This document shows positions 1 through 6,602 of a stretch of 8,370 nt of DNA, piece after piece; position 1 is the first letter of the stretch; every line of letters starts with the position of its first letter. Under the pieces are notes generated by a model, which saw only the letters and a program-made list of their open reading frames with translations, searched no databases and was not told the origin of the DNA. Source of the DNA: Actinomycetota bacterium (GTDB lineage: Bacteria > Actinomycetota > Actinomycetes > Nanopelagicales > Nanopelagicaceae); assembly GCA_009702845.1 (NCBI GenBank), contig WLHG01000033.1:1-8370 (forward strand), read 5' to 3'. Position numbers and translations under genes: made by a program.

Positions 1-1481
1 CACGCGTGCATGTAAAGCTTGTGGCTGAGGTTGGTGTTGGCACGGTTGCCGCCGGCGTGAGTAAGGCGCATGCAGATGTAGTTCTAATATCAGGTCACGA
101 TGGCGGCACTGGAGCTTCACCACTCACATCACTCAAGCATGCTGGTGCACCATGGGAGCTTGGTTTGGCAGAAACACAGCAGACTTTGCTACTCAATAAT
201 CTGCGCGATCGAATCGTTGTACAGACCGATGGGCAGTTAAAGACTGGTCGCGATGTTGTTATAGCGGCATTGCTTGGTGCAGAAGAGTTTGGCTTTGCAA
301 CTGCTCCACTTGTAGTTTCTGGCTGCGTCATGATGCGCGTTTGTCACCTAGATACATGTCCAGTAGGTGTTGCAACACAAAATCCTGAACTTCGCGCGCG
401 TTTTACGGGTAAACCTGAATTCATTGAAACCTTCTTCGAATATATTGCCGAAGAAGTCCGCGAAATCTTAGCCAGCCTTGGTTTCAAGACACTTCTTGAA
501 GCGATTGGGCATGTTGAGTACTTAGAAACTAAGCGCGCAGTAGATCACTGGAAAGCCAGCGGCTTGGATCTCTCACCACTACTTGTCCGCCCTGAAAGTT
601 CGAGCCCGCTCCATAATACTTCGCGTCAAGATCATGGCCTTGATGCCGCCCTTGATAATCAACTGATCGAACTCTCACAGCCAGCACTTACAAAACAAGA
701 GCTAGTCCGAATTGATGTTCCTGTACGAAATGTAAATCGAACTATTGGAACAATGTTAGGTGCCGAAATTACGCGAGTCTATGGAGCAGCAGGACTTCCC
801 GATGGAACTATTGATATCACTTTGCGAGGATCAGCCGGCCAATCTCTCGGTGCATTTATTCCAGCAGGTTTAACGCTGAGATTATTCGGTGATTCAAATG
901 ACTATGTAGGCAAGGGGATTTCTGGTGGCCGTGTAATTGTTCGCCCTGATGCTAGGTCAACATTTAAATCTCATGAAAATGTAATCGCGGGAAATGTCAT
1001 TGGATATGGAGCGACTTCTGGTGAAATTATGATTCGCGGTGTTGTTGGCGAAAGATTCTGTGTTCGAAACTCTGGCGCTACTGCTATTGTCGAAGGCATT
1101 GGCGATCATGGCTGTGAGTACATGACTGGTGGAGCCGTTGTTGTGTTAGGAAGTACAGGTAGAAACTTTGCCGCAGGAATGTCAGGTGGCCGTGCATTTG
1201 TTTTGGATATAGATCCTTCAAATGTTAATACCGACATGGTCGATGTCCTTGCAGTACCTGATGATCAACGCGAGGTTTTGAAGCTAATTATTTTTAACTT
1301 TGCGCAAAATACAGAATCTCTAGTTGCGGCTTCGATATTGCAAGATTGGGATGCAGCAATTAATCGCATCTCTATGGTGATGCCACGCGATTATGCACGC
1401 GTGCTTGAGGCAATGGATCGTGCAACTCGTGAAGGCTTACCCGCCGACGCACTTGTTATGGAGGTGGCAGCTCTTGGCTGA
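1..1481 (+). CDS. gltB: Glutamate synthase (NADPH) large subunit, C-terminal part; 5' end outside the window
   Basis: This is the large (alpha) subunit of glutamate synthase (GOGAT), a cytoplasmic enzyme that converts 2-oxoglutarate and glutamine to two glutamates with electrons passed on by GltD. Only about the last 490 residues are present. The reading frame is open at the left edge (first full codon at base 3), so the GTG at 6 is internal and not a start. Visible parts: the end of the FMN-binding synthase domain, with [11 protein letters not shown] near base 90 and [15 protein letters not shown] near base 140; the three 3Fe-4S cysteines with codons at 324, 342 and 357 (C-x5-C-x4-C, the GltB spacing); then the C-terminal GXGXG beta-helix domain, roughly bases 700-1300, with many Gly-Gly turns. 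The missing N-terminal part should hold the class II glutaminase domain. The stop overlaps the start of gltD by 8 bases, so the two subunits are translationally coupled. The identification is near certain. Confidence 0.97.
   Translation, partial: RVHVKLVAEVGVGTVAAGVSKAHADVVLISGHDGGTGASPLTSLKHAGAPWELGLAETQQTLLLNNLRDRIVVQTDGQLKTGRDVVIAALLGAEEFGFATAPLVVSGCVMMRVCHLDTCPVGVATQNPELRARFTGKPEFIETFFEYIAEEVREILASLGFKTLLEAIGHVEYLETKRAVDHWKASGLDLSPLLVRPESSSPLHNTSRQDHGLDAALDNQLIELSQPALTKQELVRIDVPVRNVNRTIGTMLGAEITRVYGAAGLPDGTIDITLRGSAGQSLGAFIPAGLTLRLFGDSNDYVGKGISGGRVIVRPDARSTFKSHENVIAGNVIGYGATSGEIMIRGVVGERFCVRNSGATAIVEGIGDHGCEYMTGGAVVVLGSTGRNFAAGMSGGRAFVLDIDPSNVNTDMVDVLAVPDDQREVLKLIIFNFAQNTESLVAASILQDWDAAINRISMVMPRDYARVLEAMDRATREGLPADALVMEVAALG
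1460..1465 (+). promoter_or_regulatory. Ribosome binding site that fixes the TTG start of gltD
   Basis: GGAGGT lies inside the last codons of gltB, 8 bases before TTG at 1474. No ATG or GTG in the gltD frame lies at a suitable distance. The protein from this TTG begins [13 protein letters not shown], which matches the usual beginning of actinobacterial GltD. Confidence 0.8.
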
Positions 1482-2928
1482 TCCAAAGGGTTTCATCACA
1501 ACGCCACGCGAGGTACCAACTCGTCGTCCGGTAGACGTGCGCATCCAAGATTGGCGCGAAGTCTACGAACCACAAAGTTTTGAACATCTGCAAAAGCAGG
1601 CTGGACGATGCATGGACTGCGGCATTCCCTTCTGCCACTCTGGCTGTCCTCTTGGAAACCTCATTCCTGAATGGAACGATCTAATATGGCGAGGCGATAC
1701 TCACGAGGCCATTAACCGACTTCATGCAACCAATAACTTCCCTGAGTTCACAGGCCGGCTTTGCCCAGCACCCTGCGAGACGGCATGTGTTGTAGGTATA
1801 AACCGCGATGCCGTAACAATTAAGCAAGTTGAGCTTCGTACCATAGAAGAGGCTTTTTCAACTGGAGATGTCAAGCCACTCATCCCAGATCGCATAACAG
1901 GCAAGACCGTTGCCGTAATTGGCTCAGGTCCAGCCGGACTTGCTGCAGCGCAACAATTAACTCGCGCAGGTCACACAGTCGTTGTTTACGAGCGTGCAGC
2001 AAAAATAGGCGGACTGCTTCGCTATGGAATTCCAGAGTTTAAAATGGAGAAGCATATTCTCGATCGGCGCCTTAAGCAGATGGAACAGGAGGGAACTCGT
2101 TTTCGCCCTGGTGTGGATATTGGAGTAGAGCTCACAGGATCTGCGTTGCGAAAGAAATTCGATGCGATAGTCGTGGCAGTTGGAGCAACAAAATGGCGCG
2201 ACCTTAATATTGTGGGTCGAGATTTAATCGGCGTCTATCAAGCTATGGAGTTTCTACCGTGGGGCAATAAGCAGGCACTCGGTGAGATTGAAGTGCCACC
2301 AATAAATGTTGCTGGAAAGCATGTCGTGATCTTGGGCGGTGGCGATACTGGAGCAGACTGCCTAGGAACCTCCATACGCCAAGGCGCAGCTAGCATTACT
2401 CAGTTAGAAATCATGCCTAGACCAAGTGATGAAAGACCTTCATCGCAACCGTGGCCGACATATCCAATGATTTACCGGGTATCCAGTGCCCACGAGGAGA
2501 AAGATAATCGTATCTTCTCGGTGAGTACTGAAGAGTTTCTAGGTGACGATTTTGGCAATGTGCGAGCTATACGAATCGTCGAGACTGAATTAGTTAATGG
2601 AAAGTTCACATCGATACCTGGTACTGAAAAAGAGATTGCCGCCGATTTTGTATTTCTTGCAATGGGCTTCACCGGCCCTGAACAATCACCATTACTTACA
2701 CAGCTGGAAGTAGAGATTGATGATCGTGGAAACATCGTTCGCAACGAAAACTTTGCAGCAAATGAAGATGGTGTGTTTGTTGCTGGTGATGCCGGCCGAG
2801 GTCAGTCACTTATCGTATGGGCGATTGCAGAAGGTAGAAGTGCCGCATCTGCAGTTGATAGATATCTCACTGGTGATACTCAGCTTCCAAATCCAATTGA
2901 GCCTACAACCCGACAGTTGATGGTTTAA
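1474..2928 (+). CDS. gltD: Glutamate synthase small subunit (NADPH oxidoreductase subunit)
   Basis: This is the beta subunit of glutamate synthase. It takes electrons from NADPH through FAD and passes them via iron-sulfur clusters to GltB. The 484-residue length is normal for the family. Seen in order: N-terminal cluster-binding domain with cysteines 46, 49, 54 and 58 and a second group at 97, 101 and 105; FAD-binding Rossmann motif [14 protein letters not shown] (Gly150, 152, 155); second dinucleotide motif [15 protein letters not shown] (Gly288-293) for NADPH; C-terminal FAD-contact segment [20 protein letters not shown]. The family's conserved [13 protein letters not shown] stretch is also present. 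The start is TTG at 1474, with a good ribosome binding site and family-typical N-terminus; the frame is open upstream to 1393, but those codons overlap gltB and do not resemble GltD. It overlaps gltB by 8 bases and ends 9 bases before pyk, suggesting co-transcription of all three. Related family members (DPYD N-terminal part, NfnB, AegA) are less likely because gltB is adjacent. Confidence 0.96.
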   Translation: MADPKGFITTPREVPTRRPVDVRIQDWREVYEPQSFEHLQKQAGRCMDCGIPFCHSGCPLGNLIPEWNDLIWRGDTHEAINRLHATNNFPEFTGRLCPAPCETACVVGINRDAVTIKQVELRTIEEAFSTGDVKPLIPDRITGKTVAVIGSGPAGLAAAQQLTRAGHTVVVYERAAKIGGLLRYGIPEFKMEKHILDRRLKQMEQEGTRFRPGVDIGVELTGSALRKKFDAIVVAVGATKWRDLNIVGRDLIGVYQAMEFLPWGNKQALGEIEVPPINVAGKHVVILGGGDTGADCLGTSIRQGAASITQLEIMPRPSDERPSSQPWPTYPMIYRVSSAHEEKDNRIFSVSTEEFLGDDFGNVRAIRIVETELVNGKFTSIPGTEKEIAADFVFLAMGFTGPEQSPLLTQLEVEIDDRGNIVRNENFAANEDGVFVAGDAGRGQSLIVWAIAEGRSAASAVDRYLTGDTQLPNPIEPTTRQLMV

Positions 2929-2937
2929 GGTTGTCAT

Positions 2938-4377
2938 ATGCGTAGAGCGAAAATAGTGTGCACGATGGGTCCTGCCGTTGAAACTCCAGAAAAAGTTAAA
3001 GAGCTCATTGATGCCGGAATGAATATGGCGAGATTGAATCTCTCACATGGATCATACGAGGAGCACCAGCTCCGCTTTAATCAAGTACGAGCCGCGGCCA
3101 AAGCTGCGGGACGGCCTGTTGCAATCCTTGTAGATCTTCAAGGACCGAAAATCCGACTTGCTCGATTTATTGCTGGACCGCATGAGTTAGAACGAGGGGA
3201 TATTTTTACGATTACGACCGACGAGGTCGAAGGTACAAAAGAGCGCGTAGGGACTACATATAAAGGACTACCTGGAGATTGCAAGGCGGGGGATTACATA
3301 CTGATCGACGATGGAAAAGTAACAGTCCAAGTCATTGAGGTTAAAGGTAACGATGTGATTACCAAGGTCACTGAGTCGGGAGTAGTAAGTAATAACAAAG
3401 GAATAAATCTCCCGGGGGTGGCCGTTTCTGTTCCTGCTATGTCTGAAAAAGATATTGAAGATCTACGGTGGGGACTGCGTGCAGGGGCTGATTTTATTGC
3501 CCTCTCATTTGTTCGAGATGCCGCAGATATTAAAGATGTACACAAGATTATGGATGAAGAAGGCATTCGGCTTCCTGTAATTGCCAAGATTGAAAAACCT
3601 CAGGCCGTAACAAACATCGCTGAAATTGTTGATGCATTTGATGGCATTATGGTGGCCCGTGGTGATTTAGGCGTTGAACTTCCAATAGAGGACGTACCGC
3701 TTGTACAGAAACTCTGCGTTGAGCTAGCTCGCGATATGGCAAAACCAGTCATTGTCGCAACGCAGATGCTTGATTCCATGATTACGAATTCTCGCCCCAC
3801 CAGGGCTGAAGCCACAGATTGCGCAAATGCAGTTCTAGATGGAGCAGATGCGTTAATGCTCTCCGGAGAAACTAGTATTGGTGAGTTCCCCATAGAGGCT
3901 GTTGAAACCATGGCGCGTATTATTCAAAAGACTGAAGAGGGTGGCCTGGATCGCATTCGTCCAATTAAAACTCCTCCTCGCACGAAAGGTGGCGCCATTA
4001 CTAAAGCGGCCACTGAAGTTGGTGCGATCATCGATGCTAAATATCTAGTTGCATTTACACAAAGTGGCGATTCGGCACGTCGGATGTCACGTCTTCGCTC
4101 GCCCATTCCAATTCTCGCAATGACTCCAGAGCCGGGAACGTTCAATCGTTTGGCGCTTTCATGGGGTGTTGAGTCGATGTTGACACCTGTTGTTGGAGCA
4201 ACTGATGAAATGGTGAAGATAGTCGACTCAGTTCTTATCGACTCTGGGCGCGCACATATCGGTGATAACGTCATTATTGTCGCTGGATCTCCACCAGGAA
4301 TTCCAGGCTCTACAAATGCCATGCGCGTTCACCGTGTGGGCGACGCCGTTGGTGGCGCCGCTCCTGCCTACCGCTAA
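2938..4377 (+). CDS. pyk: Pyruvate kinase
   Basis: This cytoplasmic glycolytic enzyme transfers phosphate from phosphoenolpyruvate to ADP, giving pyruvate and ATP. The 479-residue length is typical of the short bacterial form, and there is no extra C-terminal PEP-utiliser domain. Seen: start RRAKIVCTMGP; substrate and nucleotide residues in ARLNLSHG (Arg32, Asn34, Ser36); B-domain lid from about residue 70 to 170; the active-site signature AKIEKP with catalytic Lys217 and metal ligand Glu219; ARGDLG with metal ligand Asp243; ATQMLDSM and the LSGETSIG segment; and a C-terminal allosteric domain from about residue 340. In the stretch DLQGPKIR, Lys71 stands where potassium-dependent enzymes have Glu (DTKGPEIR), which predicts potassium-independent activity. 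The ATG start is preceded by a modest AAGG (2927-2930) that overlaps the gltD stop, so translation may depend partly on gltD. A tRNA gene follows 12 bases after the stop. The call is certain; the potassium point is inference from family knowledge. Confidence 0.97.
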   Translation: MRRAKIVCTMGPAVETPEKVKELIDAGMNMARLNLSHGSYEEHQLRFNQVRAAAKAAGRPVAILVDLQGPKIRLARFIAGPHELERGDIFTITTDEVEGTKERVGTTYKGLPGDCKAGDYILIDDGKVTVQVIEVKGNDVITKVTESGVVSNNKGINLPGVAVSVPAMSEKDIEDLRWGLRAGADFIALSFVRDAADIKDVHKIMDEEGIRLPVIAKIEKPQAVTNIAEIVDAFDGIMVARGDLGVELPIEDVPLVQKLCVELARDMAKPVIVATQMLDSMITNSRPTRAEATDCANAVLDGADALMLSGETSIGEFPIEAVETMARIIQKTEEGGLDRIRPIKTPPRTKGGAITKAATEVGAIIDAKYLVAFTQSGDSARRMSRLRSPIPILAMTPEPGTFNRLALSWGVESMLTPVVGATDEMVKIVDSVLIDSGRAHIGDNVIIVAGSPPGIPGSTNAMRVHRVGDAVGGAAPAYR

Positions 4378-4389
4378 GATTCGACCAAA

Positions 4390-4462
4390 GCCTCGGTACT
4401 CCAACGGTAGAGAGGGCAGTCTCAAACACTGCATAGTGTCGGTTCGAATCCGACTCGGGGCA
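4390..4462 (+). tRNA. tRNA with anticodon CAA (Leu, codon UUG) but a class I body with short variable loop
   Basis: A complete 73-nt cloverleaf can be drawn. The acceptor stem is 4390-4396 with 4455-4461 (7 pairs, two of them G-U). U8 and A9 are 4397-4398. The D arm is CUC at 4399-4401 with GAG at 4412-4414 (or 4410-4412, because GAGAG allows two registers), with loop GG at 4406-4407. The anticodon stem is GCAGT 4416-4420 with ACTGC 4428-4432. The 7-nt loop is CTCAAAC with anticodon CAA at 4423-4425. The variable loop is only 5 nt (4433-4437). The T arm is GTCGG-TTCGAAT-CCGAC at 4438-4454. The discriminator is A4462 and CCA is not encoded. Expected tertiary pairs are possible (U8-A14, A15-U48, G18-U55, G19-C56, G26-A44), so the fold looks functional. 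Leucine tRNAs are normally class II, so the amino-acid identity is uncertain. Base 38 is C, which breaks the A36-A37-A38 pattern preferred by MiaA. It sits between pyk and pdtaR and is probably cut out of a longer transcript. Confidence 0.85.
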
Positions 4463-4500
4463 CATTAACGACATTTACGTTCTGAAAGGCGCAATTGGAC

Positions 4501-5076
4501 ATGAGCGTTCGAATTCTCGTTGCTGAAGACGAGGCACTCATCCGTATGGATTTAGTTGAGATGTTGCAAGGTGCTGGATATGAAGTCGTTGCCGAAGCTA
4601 CCAATGGTCAAGAGGCAGTCGAGTTAACACAACTTCATAAACCCGATCTTGCAATACTCGATGTCAAGATGCCGGTTATGGATGGAATCTCTGCTGCAGA
4701 GAAGATTATTTATTTAGCTCCTGTATTAATGCTCACGGCTTTCTCCCAAAAAGAGCTCATCGATCGCGCACGTGATGCAGGCGTGATGGCTTATGTGGTT
4801 AAGCCTTTTACGATTTCAGATTTAATTCCAGCAATTGAGATTGCAATTAGTAGGCATTTGCAAATGCGCTCTTTGGCCGAGGAGGTCGCAGATTTACATG
4901 AGCGCCTTGAAACTCGCAAATTAATCGATCGCGCAAAGGGTATTTTGATGAAGGCACTTAACTTGTCAGAGCCCGAGGCTTTTTCATGGATTCAGCGAGC
5001 GGCTATGGATAGGCGAATGAGCATGAAAGCTGTGGCCGCCGCCGTTATTAGCCCCGATGCCGTACCGCTGGACTAA
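4501..5076 (+). CDS. pdtaR: ANTAR-domain response regulator (PdtaR type), RNA-binding antiterminator
   Basis: This is a cytoplasmic two-component response regulator whose output domain binds RNA hairpins and prevents transcription termination. The usual partner is the histidine kinase PdtaS, which is not in this window. From the ATG it has 191 residues. The receiver domain (about 1-115) has the acidic pair Glu9 and Asp10, phospho-acceptor Asp54 in LDVKMPVMDG, Thr79 in LTAFS, and Lys101 in VVKPF. A linker helix leads to the ANTAR three-helix domain (about 125-187), with ERLETRKLIDRAKGIL and EAFSWIQRAAMDRRMSM clearly matching PdtaR/Rv1626. The stretch between helix 3 and strand 4 (near residues 69-74) looks about two residues shorter than the mycobacterial protein as I remember it. 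GAAAGG (4484-4489) precedes the gene; a TTG at 4495 in the same frame, 5 bases from that site, is an alternative start adding two residues. It is preceded by the tRNA gene and followed by the livK leader, whose RNA is a possible target by position only. Confidence 0.93.
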   Translation: MSVRILVAEDEALIRMDLVEMLQGAGYEVVAEATNGQEAVELTQLHKPDLAILDVKMPVMDGISAAEKIIYLAPVLMLTAFSQKELIDRARDAGVMAYVVKPFTISDLIPAIEIAISRHLQMRSLAEEVADLHERLETRKLIDRAKGILMKALNLSEPEAFSWIQRAAMDRRMSMKAVAAAVISPDAVPLD

Positions 5077-5108
5077 AACCTAAACTGTGGAGTGCCTGCA
5101 CCATGCTT

Positions 5109-5114
5109 TATAAC
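5109..5114 (+). promoter_or_regulatory. Possible -10 element of a livK promoter
   Basis: TATAAC in the pdtaR-livK gap is the best -10-like hexamer there. I see no convincing -35 hexamer 16-18 bases upstream. A promoter in this gap is plausible because livK has its own leader and appears highly expressed. The exact position is a weak guess. Confidence 0.25.
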
Positions 5115-5151
5115 GAAATCGAAACATTCAAAGCCCACTTTCATCTTGTTT

Positions 5152-5186
5152 AGGGAGGTTGATGGCATTACTCTCAACACCTCCCT
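5152..5186 (+). promoter_or_regulatory. Hairpin in the livK leader
   Basis: AGGGAGGTTGA (5152-5162) can pair with TCAA..CCTCCCT (5174-5186), giving 11 pairs interrupted by a 2-base bulge (5178-5179), with an 11-base loop. No T-run follows, so it is not a simple terminator. It lies 33 bases before the livK start. Its right arm can alternatively pair further downstream: CCTGT 5184-5188 with ACAGG 5204-5208, next to the livK ribosome binding site. A regulatory leader fold is inference. Confidence 0.45.
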
Positions 5187-5197
5187 GTCCCGGGACA
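5186..5197. promoter_or_regulatory. Perfect 12-bp palindrome, possible operator
   Basis: TGTCCCGGGACA reads the same on both strands and sits directly after the leader hairpin, 22 bases before the livK start. It could be a binding site for a dimeric repressor or activator, or part of an RNA fold. No regulator is assigned. Confidence 0.35.
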
Positions 5198-5219
5198 ACA
5201 AGAACAGGAAAGGCAATTC

Positions 5220-6488
5220 ATGAAAAAACGCTATCGCGTGTTAAGTGTTGCAGCCACAGTTTCAATGGTGGTTGCAGGACTTGCAGTAGTACCTGTTGCA
5301 ACAAATGCGGCAACAGTCCTTACAATTTCGACAGACCTACCTCTTCAGGGTTCATCTTTCGACTCAAATGATTCAACAAACAAGGCCATTGCTCTTTACC
5401 TAAAGCAGATCAAGTACAAGGCTGGAAAGTACACAGTCAAGCTAAAGGTTTACGACAATGCAACAGCTGCAAAGGGTGGCTGGGATGATGCAAAGTGCGC
5501 AGCAAATGCGCAAGCACACGTTGCCAACAGAAGTGAAGTTGCCGTTATGGGTACTTACAACTCAGGTTGCGCAAAGATCATCGTTCCAATTCTTAACCAG
5601 GCTCCAGGTGGAGCAATGACAATGATTTCAAACGCCAACACAAACCCTGGTCTAACCAAGGTATGGAACCCAGGCGAGCCAGATGTTTACTATCCAAAGG
5701 GCATCCGTAACTATGCACGTGTTTGCACAACTGATGATATTCAGGGTGCTGCAGCTGCACAGTTTGCAAAGTCAATTGGCGTTAAGAGTGTTTATGTTTT
5801 GAACGATACTCAGACTTACGGTCAAGGTGTTGGGCAGGCATTTACAACTGAGGCTAAGAAGATTGGCCTAACAGTTCTTTCAAGCGGAGCATACGGCGAA
5901 GGCTGGGATGCTAAACAGTCATCATACGAAGCTATGTTTACAAAGATCGCTGCCTTGAAGCCAGATATGGTCTACATCGCGGGTATCTTCGATAACAACG
6001 GTGGACAGCTTGTTAAGGATAAGTTCAAGGTCCTTGGCGACAACACTGTCGTAAAGATGATGGCTCCAGATGGATTTACTGGATACCCAGACTTCAACTC
6101 AATGCCTGAGGCAGATGGCGCTTACCTATCATTTGCTGGACTTTCAACTGAACTCCTATTGAAGAACTCACCAAATGGAGCAGGCGCAAAGTTCGTTAAG
6201 GCATATAAGAAAGAATATAAGAAGGATCCAATTGGCTCATACCCAATCTACGGCGTAGCAGCAGTCCAAGTTATCTTGGCAGCTCTTGCAAAGTCAGATG
6301 GAACTCGTAAGGGCGTTACTAACGCAATCTTCTCGGGTGCTGGAATCACAATTCCTGCTAACCAGTCAGTTCTTGGAAAGGCGCTAACAATTAGCACTCT
6401 TTCAGGAGATACATTGGCAAAGGACATCACCATTGAGGTAGTCAAGGGTGGTCAAGAGACAACAGTGAAGGCTTGGACAGTTAAGTAA
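5220..6488 (+). CDS. livK: ABC transporter substrate-binding protein, branched-chain amino-acid (LivK/HAAT) family
   Basis: This is an exported binding protein that captures the ligand outside the membrane and delivers it to the LivH/LivM permease. The 422 residues begin with a clear Sec signal peptide: MKKRYR, a hydrophobic core from about residue 7 to 24, and a likely cleavage near residues 27-31 (VATNA before ATV). There is no lipobox and no cysteine near the cleavage site; the only cysteines are 93, 117 and 169. The mature part has the family's two-lobed type I fold hints: MGTYNSGCAKIIVPILNQ, MISNANTNPGLTK, KSVYVLNDTQTYGQGVG and the KPDMVYIAGIFDNNG strand-turn segment. Ligand specificity cannot be read; leucine, isoleucine and valine are the default, but other amino acids, urea or amides are possible. 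AGGAAAGG (5206-5213) lies 6 bases before the ATG. Codon use is noticeably biased (AAG for Lys, AAC for Asn, TTC for Phe), unlike neighbouring genes, suggesting high expression. A strong terminator follows. The symbol is by family and context only. Confidence 0.9.
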   Translation: MKKRYRVLSVAATVSMVVAGLAVVPVATNAATVLTISTDLPLQGSSFDSNDSTNKAIALYLKQIKYKAGKYTVKLKVYDNATAAKGGWDDAKCAANAQAHVANRSEVAVMGTYNSGCAKIIVPILNQAPGGAMTMISNANTNPGLTKVWNPGEPDVYYPKGIRNYARVCTTDDIQGAAAAQFAKSIGVKSVYVLNDTQTYGQGVGQAFTTEAKKIGLTVLSSGAYGEGWDAKQSSYEAMFTKIAALKPDMVYIAGIFDNNGGQLVKDKFKVLGDNTVVKMMAPDGFTGYPDFNSMPEADGAYLSFAGLSTELLLKNSPNGAGAKFVKAYKKEYKKDPIGSYPIYGVAAVQVILAALAKSDGTRKGVTNAIFSGAGITIPANQSVLGKALTISTLSGDTLAKDITIEVVKGGQETTVKAWTVK

Positions 6489-6505
6489 TCCAAGTAACTG
6501 ATTGA

Positions 6506-6545
6506 AAAAGTGAAGGAGTGGGCCACAACCCACTCCTTCACTTTT
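6506..6545 (+). terminator. Strong rho-independent terminator between livK and livH
   Basis: AAAAGTGAAGGAGTGGG (6506-6522) pairs perfectly with CCCACTCCTTCACTTTT (6529-6545): 17 pairs with a 6-base loop. The right arm ends in TTTT, and the left arm begins with an A run, so it could also work in the other direction. It begins 17 bases after the livK stop. Partial read-through would give livK more transcript than the permease genes downstream. Confidence 0.92.
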
Positions 6546-6560
6546 AATCCATACTTGCAA

Positions 6561-6566
6561 TACAAT
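6561..6566 (+). promoter_or_regulatory. Possible -10 element of a livH promoter
   Basis: TACAAT stands 37 bases before the livH start in the short gap after the terminator. The best -35-like match, TTCACT at 6537-6542, is 18 bases upstream but lies inside the terminator stem. The permease genes may instead depend on read-through from livK. Confidence 0.2.
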
Positions 6567-6602
6567 CGTTTTTTCAGTGTTGAGAAATTTAGGAGTATAT
6601 AA

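Noticed and set aside
6..8. GTG at the left edge as a start codon of the first gene
   Set aside because: The frame is open upstream and the protein begins in the middle of the conserved synthase domain, so this is an internal valine codon.
1393..1473. Upstream extension of gltD to an ATG at 1393
   Set aside because: The added 27 residues overlap gltB, do not resemble GltD, and lack a ribosome binding site. The TTG at 1474 has both a good site and the family N-terminus.
3294..4322. Long minus-strand open frames opposite pyk
   Set aside because: They are shadows of the pyk codon pattern, with no recognisable protein sequence and no start signals.
4422..4604. Minus-strand open frame with a translated PRVGFEPT sequence
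   Set aside because: This motif is a well-known artefact of translating the antisense strand of a tRNA T arm. The frame covers the tRNA 3' half and the start of pdtaR and is not a gene.
5088..5103. Short inverted repeat after pdtaR considered as a terminator
   Set aside because: The pairing is only a few bases with a bulge and a very small loop, and no T-run follows.
5159..5371. 70-codon frame starting TTG-ATG next to GGGAGG in the livK leader, a possible leader peptide
   Set aside because: The spacing from GGGAGG to the start codons is only 0-3 bases, there is no run of Leu, Ile or Val codons typical of an attenuator peptide, and the frame runs far into livK out of phase. The GGGAGG is better explained as a hairpin arm.
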